Shown: positions 8,329-13,259 of the stretch, one piece after another
Position numbering within the stretch: the stretch's first letter is position 1
Layout: each line of letters begins with the position of its first letter
Assembly (NCBI GenBank): GCA_964478455.1
Contig: CAYZJD010000092.1
Location: 1-13,259, forward strand
From: CAYZJD01 sp964478455
GTDB taxonomy: Bacteria; Acidobacteriota; Terriglobia; Bryobacterales; Bryobacteraceae
DNA: 13,259 nucleotides
Direction of reading: 5' to 3'
Notes under the pieces: model-generated
The model's input: the letters and a program-made list of their open reading frames with translations, nothing else
Told to the model about the DNA's origin: nothing
Databases searched by the model: none
Position numbers and translations under genes: made by a program

Positions 8329-8435
8329 TGGTCCCCAGGGTTAGTTCCGTCCACGGGGATGGACAAACGATGACATCTTACCATGACCACGGGAATGCAC
8401 TGATGTTGGCTTGGCGAGGTAGCCGGGAGACGCGA

Positions 8436-8468
8436 GGCCAAGCACCACATAGCGGAGGTGGCTTGGCC
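8436..8468. other. Imperfect inverted repeat (hairpin) upstream of receptor 1
   Basis: GGCCAAGCACC (8436-8446) and GGTGGCTTGGCC (8457-8468) form an 11-bp stem with one bulged G and a 10-nt loop. It sits between the IclR gene and the receptor promoter. It may be a protein-binding dyad, a transcript hairpin, or a barrier between the divergent transcription units. No T-run follows. Confidence 0.4.
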
Positions 8469-8476
8469 GGGTGGAG

Positions 8477-8500
8477 ACGGCGTTCAGCATAATGGATGCT
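8477..8500 (+). promoter_or_regulatory. Conserved upstream box, copy 1 (candidate regulator site)
   Basis: ACGGCGTTCAG, five bases, TGGATGCT. The same pattern occurs at 12089-12112 as ACGGTGTTCAG, five bases, TGAATGTT: 16 of 19 aligned bases are identical and all three differences are transitions. This copy starts 50 nt before the -35 at 8527, the other 48 nt before its -35. The box overlaps the inverted repeat CAGCAT/ATGCTG (8485-8501). The position, about 60-85 nt before the expected transcript start, would suit an activator site. Confidence 0.45.
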
Positions 8501-8526
8501 GTGATTCGGGGAACGCCTCTCAGCGA

Positions 8527-8555
8527 TTGCCTCTTCAGCACGAGCATACTAACAT
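8527..8555 (+). promoter_or_regulatory. Predicted promoter of receptor 1
   Basis: TTGCCT (8527-8532), 17 nt, TAACAT (8550-8555). Each hexamer matches consensus at 4 of 6, which alone is weak. Support comes from the receptor 2 promoter, which has GATTGACT, the same 17-nt spacing and TAGCAT at the matching place after a matching upstream box. The transcript would start near 8562, giving a leader of about 89 nt. Confidence 0.45.
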
Positions 8556-8557
8556 AG

Positions 8558-8572
8558 CCGCGAGTCTCGCGG
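8558..8572. promoter_or_regulatory. 15-bp palindrome just downstream of the -10, candidate IclR operator
   Basis: CCGCGAG, T, CTCGCGG is a perfect 7-bp inverted repeat around one base. It begins 3 nt after the predicted -10, where a bound repressor would block transcription. IclR-family proteins commonly bind palindromes of about this length, but this sequence is not one I can match to a known site. It is absent from the gap before receptor 2. Confidence 0.4.
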
Positions 8573-8595
8573 TTTGAGGTTTGTTCTGCTGCTTT

Positions 8596-8614
8596 GCGGA
8601 AGCTGGGAGTGGTG
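8596..8614 (+). repeat. 19-nt leader element, copy 2 (also at 1117-1135)
   Basis: GCGGAAGCTGGGAGTGGTG lies in the predicted leader of receptor 1 and matches the element in the deacetylase operon leader at 17 of 19 bases. The preceding bases allow a small hairpin (GCTTT, GCG, GAAGC, 8591-8603, one T-G pair). No copy is present before receptor 2. Confidence 0.45.
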
Positions 8615-8650
8615 CTGGCAACTACAACTTTTCGCGGGAGGCGTTAAGCC

Positions 8651-11600
8651 ATGTTCGTCACAGCGGTCGATATGTTCAGGGATTGGCGCAAAGCCCCCTA
8701 CCTGGTGGCGGCGGCCCTTGTCTTCTCTGGTTCCCTGTTGGGACAGGAGGGGCTCTCGACTCTCCGGGGTACTACCACCGACACCACTGGCGCCGTTATT
8801 CCCGGAGTCGCCGTTGTAGCTCGTGAAGTCCTGACCAACGTGGTTGCCCGGACGGTGACGACTGACGGGCAGGGCAACTTTGAAATGCCGGGGCTGAAGG
8901 CGGGCAACTATCAGGTGACCGCAACGCAGCCTGGCTTCAAGAAATCCGTCGTGGGCGACGTCATCCTGCAAAGCAACCAGGTGCGTCGCGTTGACATCGT
9001 TCTGGAAGTCGGCGAGGTAGCCACGGAAGTGACCGTGAGCGCAGCGGCGGCGGCAATCCAAACCGAGGGGGGAAAGATCGGGGTGGATTTCAACTCAGCC
9101 AAGCGTTACTGGGACCTGCCGGTCCCGGGCAACGCGTTTTCGGGAACCTACGCGGTGCTGGCCATTCTGCCGGAAGTCCAGCGCCGGCCAGGTGATTGGG
9201 GCTCGCCGACCTTCGCCGGACAGGGCGGAAGCCAGGTGAACATGGGCCAGGACGGAATCAAGGAGGAAACCTTAAACAGCCAGACTGTGAACATGGAGGC
9301 TGTCCAGGAAGTCAAGCTCGTCGCCGTCAACCAAACGGCCGAGTACTCGAGAGTGGGGTTCTTCGACACGATCACCAAGAGCGGAACAAACGAGCTCCAC
9401 GGCGAAGCGTCGTACTATCACCGGAACTCGGCTTTGGGCGCCCGAAACTTCTTCGAGGATGAGAAGGCCAGGGTCATCTACCACACCATCAACCTCAGCG
9501 CCTCCGGAGCGATCGTTAAGAACAAGACTTTCTTCTATGGGTTGTGGAACGGCGAGCGGGTCCCGGGAAAGACTTTCTACCTTACGAGCGCACCTACTGA
9601 CAAGATGCGAGCCGGTGACTTTTCGGAATTGCTCACCTCCAGTCCGGCAGTCGCTATTGTCGACCCGCTCACGGGACTTTCGTTCCCCGACAATAAGATT
9701 GATCCTCAGCGCCTCAGCAATGTCGCCACGACGTGGCAGGAGGACTACGTTCCTCGGGCGAACCGGCCCGGGCTGGTGGACAACTTCGGTTGGATCCACC
9801 CCTATCCCGACGACCAGTTCCGCGCGGATGTCTGGTCGGTCCGTGTGGACCACAGGCTGAACGACAAGCATTCGCTCTACGGCAGGTTCCAGGGCTATTT
9901 GCCGCGTTACATCCTCGCGGGGTCCTACCCAACGATGACCTCGCCATCTAACCGGCAGAGCCACTCATGGGTTGCGACGGATATTTACGTGTTCTCCCCA
10001 ACTACCGTCAACACCTTCACTTTCGGCGGCAACCGGGACGGGATCAAATCCGGCATATCCATGCAAGGCATCCAGCCCCCAGCGGCGGCGGCCATCGTGG
10101 AGAAGCTGGGGCTTCGGGGTGTCAATGCGGCCGGCGTTACGGACGTTTCTGGATCTCCAACTTTTCTTATCACCGGTTACCCCGAAATGGCCTTTCTTGG
10201 AGAAGGTGGTGCAAGCGGCTTCTCGATATGGCCTCGGAGCTTTACGTACGCCGACAACGTGACCCGGGCGGCCGGCAAGCATGTCCTCAAGTTCGGCTTC
10301 GAGCAGAGATCGTACTTCCGCTTCGATGGAAGGGTCCCCAATGACAACTATGGGAACTTCGAATTCGACGGCACCTGGACCGGAAATGCATATGCCGACT
10401 TCCTGCTCGGGTTGCCCATCAGCAGCACGCGGCTGAACCCGATCCTGAACCGGAAGTTCTCGACCAAAGAGCTCGGGATCTTCATCACGGATACGTTCAA
10501 AGCGTCGCCGAAACTTACGCTGGACGTCGGCCTGCGATGGGATCGCTTCAGCGCCACCACCTATGACGACGGGCTGATGCTGAACTGGGATCCGAAGACC
10601 GGCAACGTGGTTGTGCCCGAGGCGGCGCAGTCGAAAGTGAGCCCCTACTACCCCAAGGCGATCCATGTCGTCACGGGGAAGGTCGTACCCGACCCCGACA
10701 AGCGCAATTTCGTTCCTCGAATCGGCGTCGCCTACCGGCTGACCGACAAGACGGTGGTTCGCGGAGGCTACGGGATATACAACGAGTTTCTGGGGGCGTT
10801 TGCCCGGCAACAGGGAGGCGGGCCGTTCGCAGTCAGCGAGACGTATTACAACGAGATCACGGACGGAGTGCCCTTGTTCCAGATGCCGGATCCGTTCCCG
10901 TCCGGCGGCGTTTCGCCGGATGTCCCTTCCCAAAGCGTCACGGCGGTTCCTTTGCACACGAAGAACGGTGTGATCCACCAGTTCAACGCCACGGTGGAGC
11001 GGCAGGTAGGGGATGTCGGCTTCCGCCTGTCGTACATCGGTTCGCGAAACCGGGATTTGAACTATAGTCTCAACATCAACAAACCGGAGCCGAGCCTGAT
11101 TCCGTTCACCAGCGGCCGCCGGCCCTTCCCTCAGTTCGTCCGCACGACCGTCTACCGCACGGATGGCGCAACCAATTACGATTCCATGACGTTTCAGGCC
11201 AACCGGCGCATAGGATGGGTCACATTTGACGCCCACTGGACCTGGGCTCACGGCATGAACAACATGCTGAACTTGGAGAATCCATATAGCCCGTTGCTCT
11301 GGAGCCGGGATTTCTTCGCCAAGCACCGGGTGGTCTTTAACACGGTGTGGGAGTTGCCTGTTGGCCGGGGGCGCCAGTACCTCAGCACCGTGCCGGGTCC
11401 AGCGAACCAGGTGATTGGCGGGTGGAGACTTGTGTGGGTGACCTATCTGCAAAACGGGCAGTACTTCTCGCCCGCGTTTTCCGGCAGTGACCCATCGAAC
11501 ACGAACACTCGCGGTGGGGTGCCCGACCGCATCTGCGACGGGAACCTGCCGGCGGGGCAACGCTCGATCAATGGTTGGTTCGATGCCGCTTGTTTCGCTG

Positions 11601-11887
11601 TCCCGCCCGTGGGCAGGTTCGGCAACAGTGGAGCCAACATCCTGGAAGGTCCGGGGCTCCACGTCCACAACCTGACCATTCTCAAGCGATTTCCAATAAC
11701 CGAAAAGGTGCACTTCGACTTCATGGGGATGATCTCCAATCTCTTCAACCACCCGAACTTCCTGTTCCCGGACAACAACATCTCAGTACCGGGCGGGGTC
11801 GGCGTGATTGGTGAGACACACGGCCTGTACTCGGGTGAAAGAGCCGGACAGCGCATGGTCGAGTTGCGAGGTCGTATCGAGTTCTGA
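8651..11887 (+). CDS. Oar-like TonB-dependent outer-membrane receptor 1
   Basis: A 1078-residue outer-membrane protein with a signal peptide (about 1-30, DWRKAPYLVAAALVFSGSLLG, cleavage before QEG). A carboxypeptidase-regulatory-like beta domain follows at about 33-125 (TDTTGAVIPGVAVVAREV, GNFEMPGLKAGNYQVTATQPGF). After the alanine linker AAAAAIQTE comes the plug (about 137-250, including NMGQDGIKEETLNSQ and FFDTITKSGTNELHG), and then the beta-barrel, with YYHRNSALGARNFF at its start, up to the C-terminal phenylalanine (RGRIEF). Such receptors use TonB energy to import large substrates, in Acidobacteriota often assumed to be glycan-derived; the substrate cannot be inferred here. No clear TonB box and no SusD partner are visible. 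GGGAGG (8636-8641) lies 9 nt before the ATG and supports this start over an in-frame ATG at 8672. The length is normal for the family. The downstream gene is a close paralogue. Confidence 0.93.
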   Translation: MFVTAVDMFRDWRKAPYLVAAALVFSGSLLGQEGLSTLRGTTTDTTGAVIPGVAVVAREVLTNVVARTVTTDGQGNFEMPGLKAGNYQVTATQPGFKKSVVGDVILQSNQVRRVDIVLEVGEVATEVTVSAAAAAIQTEGGKIGVDFNSAKRYWDLPVPGNAFSGTYAVLAILPEVQRRPGDWGSPTFAGQGGSQVNMGQDGIKEETLNSQTVNMEAVQEVKLVAVNQTAEYSRVGFFDTITKSGTNELHGEASYYHRNSALGARNFFEDEKARVIYHTINLSASGAIVKNKTFFYGLWNGERVPGKTFYLTSAPTDKMRAGDFSELLTSSPAVAIVDPLTGLSFPDNKIDPQRLSNVATTWQEDYVPRANRPGLVDNFGWIHPYPDDQFRADVWSVRVDHRLNDKHSLYGRFQGYLPRYILAGSYPTMTSPSNRQSHSWVATDIYVFSPTTVNTFTFGGNRDGIKSGISMQGIQPPAAAAIVEKLGLRGVNAAGVTDVSGSPTFLITGYPEMAFLGEGGASGFSIWPRSFTYADNVTRAAGKHVLKFGFEQRSYFRFDGRVPNDNYGNFEFDGTWTGNAYADFLLGLPISSTRLNPILNRKFSTKELGIFITDTFKASPKLTLDVGLRWDRFSATTYDDGLMLNWDPKTGNVVVPEAAQSKVSPYYPKAIHVVTGKVVPDPDKRNFVPRIGVAYRLTDKTVVRGGYGIYNEFLGAFARQQGGGPFAVSETYYNEITDGVPLFQMPDPFPSGGVSPDVPSQSVTAVPLHTKNGVIHQFNATVERQVGDVGFRLSYIGSRNRDLNYSLNINKPEPSLIPFTSGRRPFPQFVRTTVYRTDGATNYDSMTFQANRRIGWVTFDAHWTWAHGMNNMLNLENPYSPLLWSRDFFAKHRVVFNTVWELPVGRGRQYLSTVPGPANQVIGGWRLVWVTYLQNGQYFSPAFSGSDPSNTNTRGGVPDRICDGNLPAGQRSINGWFDAACFAVPPVGRFGNSGANILEGPGLHVHNLTILKRFPITEKVHFDFMGMISNLFNHPNFLFPDNNISVPGGVGVIGETHGLYSGERAGQRMVELRGRIEF
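8741..9568 (+). repeat. Duplicated receptor segment, copy 1
   Basis: This segment encodes residues 31-306 of receptor 1 and aligns without gaps to residues 32-307 of receptor 2 (12301-13128). By hand count 224 of 276 residues agree (about 81%). It points to tandem duplication followed by divergence. Confidence 0.85.
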
Positions 11888-11958
11888 CCTTTACGGACGC
11901 GAGCCGCAAGTTCGAGGCTCCCAGTAGTGCGGCAACCCCATCCGCATCTGGAACACTC

Positions 11959-11978
11959 CCGGGGATAGTCGTCCCCGG
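11959..11978. terminator. Hairpin downstream of receptor 1, possible terminator without T-run
   Basis: CCGGGGA (11959-11965) and TCCCCGG (11972-11978) are perfect 7-bp arms with a 6-nt loop, beginning 72 nt after the receptor 1 stop. The following bases are CAGCGCTCCC, not a T-run, so it is at best a non-classical terminator or an RNA 3'-end stabiliser. Confidence 0.35.
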
Positions 11979-12088
11979 CAGCGCTCCCTGGGCAGTGGCG
12001 GTTTCGCCAAGCGTCTTCCGTGTACGCAGGTGTCTGTTCAGCCTTCGCCACATCGCCGCACCACTAAGACGTGGTGAGGTAGCGCATA

Positions 12089-12112
12089 ACGGTGTTCAGT
12101 CCTCTGAATGTT
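12089..12112 (+). promoter_or_regulatory. Conserved upstream box, copy 2 (candidate regulator site)
   Basis: ACGGTGTTCAG, five bases, TGAATGTT, the partner of the box at 8477-8500. It includes the inverted repeat TTCAG, TCCT, CTGAA (12095-12108), flanked by GGTG and CACC. It starts 48 nt before the -35 of receptor 2. Confidence 0.45.
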
Positions 12113-12136
12113 CACCGCAGACTGCCGCTTGTGGGA

Positions 12137-12165
12137 TTGACTGCCCGCGGTACTCAGGTTAGCAT
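12137..12165 (+). promoter_or_regulatory. Predicted promoter of receptor 2
   Basis: TTGACT (12137-12142, 5 of 6 to consensus), 17 nt, TAGCAT (12160-12165, 4 of 6). The transcript would start near 12172, giving a leader of about 36 nt before the ATG at 12208. It has the same layout as the receptor 1 promoter. Confidence 0.55.
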
Positions 12166-12207
12166 CGTAGCATCTGGTGAATGCGTCGTTGATGCCAGGG
12201 GGGATCA

Positions 12208-13259
12208 ATGAGAACCGCGACTTCCGAGATATGTAGCAGTGTCGGCAGAGTGTTCAACGTTGTTGTTTTAATGGCCGCCGTCTTCTCTGCGTGTCTGTTT
12301 GGCCAGGAAGGCCTGTCGACTTTGCGAGGAACGGTGACTGACAGCACGGGCGCGGTGGTACCGGCTGTCGAGGTGACTGCCCGCGAGGTGCGGACCAACA
12401 TCACGGCTCGGACGGTGAAGACCGATGCGCAGGGCAACTATGAGATGCCGGCCCTGAAGGCCGGCCAGTACCAGGTGACAGCGACGATGACGGGCTTCAA
12501 GAAGTTCGTGATCGATGACGTCATCTTGCAGAGCAATCAAGTCCGGCGGGTCGACGCAGTCCTCGAAGTCGGCGACGTGACAGCCGAGGTCACGGTCAGC
12601 GCGGCGGCGGCGGCGATCCAGACGGAGCAAGGGAAGATCGGGGCTGATTTCAATGCCGCTCAGCGGTACTGGGATTTGCCGGTTCCGGGCAACGCTTTTT
12701 CGGGCACGTATGCCGTCTTGGCCGTTCTGCCCGATGTCCAGCGGGAGCCGGGCGACTGGGGCAGTCCAAGATTCGCGGGACAGGGTGGGAACCAGGTCCA
12801 CATGGCCCAGGACGGCGTCAAAGAGGAGACCTTGAACAGCCAGACCGTCAACATGGAGGCGGTGGCGGAGCTCAAGGCGGTCGCCGTAAACAACACCGCG
12901 GAATACGCCCGGCCCGGCTTTTTCGACACCATCACCAAGAGCGGGACAAACGACTACCACACAGAGGCCTCGTACTATCACCGAAACTCAGCTCTCGGCG
13001 CCCGCAACTTTTTCGCCGCCGAGAAGGCTAAGGTGATTTACCATACGTTCAACCTCAGCAGCTCGGGCCCGATCATCAAGAACAAAACCTTCTTCTATGC
13101 CTTGTGGAACGGCGAGCGCGTGCCAGGCGGGTTCAATTACTTGTCCAATGTGCCCACCGTCCAGATGCGCAAGGGAGACTTCTCACAACTGTTGTCCCTG
13201 GGGGAAATCATTACGGATCCTCTTACAGGCAACCCTTTCGAAGGCAATGTCATCCCGCC
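12208..13259 (+). CDS. Oar-like TonB-dependent outer-membrane receptor 2 (3' truncated by window)
   Basis: The frame is open from ATG 12208 to the window edge: 350 codons plus two bases. A ribosome site (GGGGGGA, ending 5 nt before the ATG) supports the start. The signal peptide covers residues 1-31 (GRVFNVVVLMAAVFSACLFG, cleavage before QEG). Next come the carboxypeptidase-regulatory-like domain (TDSTGAVVPAVEVTAREV, GNYEMPALKAGQYQVTATM), the linker AAAAAIQTE, the plug (HMAQDGVKEETLNSQTVNM, FFDTITKSGTN) and the first barrel strands (SYYHRNSALGARNFF). It is about 81% identical to receptor 1 over residues 32-307; the similarity then drops at the first outer loops (GGFNYLSNVPTVQMRKGDF against GKTFYLTSAPTDKMRAGDF). 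The barrel, which normally sets specificity, lies mostly outside the window. An import role is inferred from the family; the substrate is unknown. Confidence 0.92.
   Translation, partial: MRTATSEICSSVGRVFNVVVLMAAVFSACLFGQEGLSTLRGTVTDSTGAVVPAVEVTAREVRTNITARTVKTDAQGNYEMPALKAGQYQVTATMTGFKKFVIDDVILQSNQVRRVDAVLEVGDVTAEVTVSAAAAAIQTEQGKIGADFNAAQRYWDLPVPGNAFSGTYAVLAVLPDVQREPGDWGSPRFAGQGGNQVHMAQDGVKEETLNSQTVNMEAVAELKAVAVNNTAEYARPGFFDTITKSGTNDYHTEASYYHRNSALGARNFFAAEKAKVIYHTFNLSSSGPIIKNKTFFYALWNGERVPGGFNYLSNVPTVQMRKGDFSQLLSLGEIITDPLTGNPFEGNVIP
12301..13128 (+). repeat. Duplicated receptor segment, copy 2
   Basis: This segment encodes residues 32-307 of receptor 2 and is the partner of 8741-9568. The duplicated part includes the mature N-terminus, the regulatory-like domain, the plug and the start of the barrel. 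The signal peptides differ more than the mature parts. Confidence 0.85.

Larger units (their letters stand above)
8329..8650. other. 322-nt regulatory gap between iclR-type gene and receptor 1
   Basis: No gene is seen here. Going from the IclR start to the receptor start, it holds an imperfect hairpin (8436-8468), an upstream box (8477-8500) containing the inverted repeat CAGCAT/ATGCTG, a promoter (8527-8555), a 15-bp palindrome (8558-8572), the shared 19-nt leader element (8596-8614) and a ribosome site GGGAGG (8636-8641). On the minus strand TAAGAT (plus ATCTTA 8375-8380) could be a -10 for the regulator, but no matching -35 was found. Confidence 0.7.
11888..12207. other. 320-nt gap between receptors 1 and 2
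   Basis: No gene is seen here. It contains a hairpin at 11959-11978, a short inverted repeat ACCAC/GTGGT (12060-12064, 12071-12075), three TGTTCA words (12035, 12093, 12109), the upstream box (12089-12112), a promoter (12137-12165) and an AGGGGGGA ribosome site (12198-12205 region). The presence of its own promoter suggests receptor 2 is transcribed separately. Confidence 0.65.

Noticed and set aside
9965..11752. Minus-strand open frame of 595 codons opposite receptor 1
   Set aside because: It lies wholly within the receptor barrel, has no family resemblance and has no promoter or ribosome site of note; it is a shadow of the receptor's codon use.
8416..12083. GAGGTAGC found in both receptor gaps (8416-8423 and 12076-12083)
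   Set aside because: It is an 8-mer at different distances from the two promoters (111 and 61 nt before the -35), so chance is the simpler explanation.
1..13259. CRISPR array, insertion sequence, prophage or tRNA-associated island
   Set aside because: No regularly spaced repeats, transposase or integrase motifs, terminal inverted repeats or tRNA-like cloverleaf were seen. The repeats present are explained by TPR, FG-GAP and paralogous receptor coding.
8651..13259. A SusC/SusD-type polysaccharide utilisation locus
   Set aside because: The receptors are Oar-like with a carboxypeptidase-regulatory-like N-terminus, and no SusD lipoprotein or glycoside hydrolase is in the window, so the name would be unjustified.

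Overview
The window looks like an Acidobacteriota chromosome segment, most likely from the Bryobacterales/Solibacteraceae side. This is an inference from gene content: Oar-like TonB-dependent receptors with a carboxypeptidase-regulatory-like N-terminus, FG-GAP/ASPIC-UnbV proteins next to TPR proteins, high GC, and secreted or membrane proteins of the kind these bacteria expand. No rRNA, tRNA, insertion sequence or CRISPR array was seen.

Layout. (1) 1-980: the 3' third of carB (carbamoyl-phosphate synthase large subunit), a housekeeping gene. (2) 997-7512: a probable operon behind a near-consensus sigma70-type promoter (TTGACG-N16-TATAGT). It encodes a secreted polysaccharide-deacetylase-fold protein, a multi-pass acyltransferase of the HGSNAT/NagX (COG4299/DUF5009) type, an exported TPR protein of about 11 repeats, and an exported seven-motif FG-GAP protein ending in an ASPIC/UnbV domain. 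Gene junctions are tight (an 11-nt gap with AGGAGG over the stop; a one-base TGATG overlap), except for 90 nt before the TPR gene. (3) 7531-8328, minus strand: an IclR-family regulator, convergent with the operon and divergent from the receptors. (4) 8651-11887 and 12208-13259 (cut by the window edge): two tandem Oar-like outer-membrane receptors, about 81% identical over the N-terminal 276 residues that can be compared.

How it may work together (inference). The receptors would import a carbon source, plausibly a glycan or its fragments. IclR would control them. The exported deacetylase and the membrane acetyltransferase could act on acetylated (amino)sugars. The TPR/ASPIC pair would be a surface or periplasmic binding module. 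No glycoside hydrolase, SusD or inner-membrane sugar transporter is visible, so a substrate cannot be named.

The best non-coding signals are in the two roughly 320-nt gaps before the receptors. Each has a promoter with exact 17-nt spacing (TTGCCT/TAACAT and TTGACT/TAGCAT). Each also has a matching upstream box (ACGGYGTTCAG, five bases, TGRATGYT) 48-50 nt before the -35, which predicts co-regulation. The first promoter also has a 15-bp palindrome just downstream of its -10, a candidate IclR operator. A 19-nt element (17/19 match) is shared between the 5' leaders of the deacetylase operon and of the first receptor.
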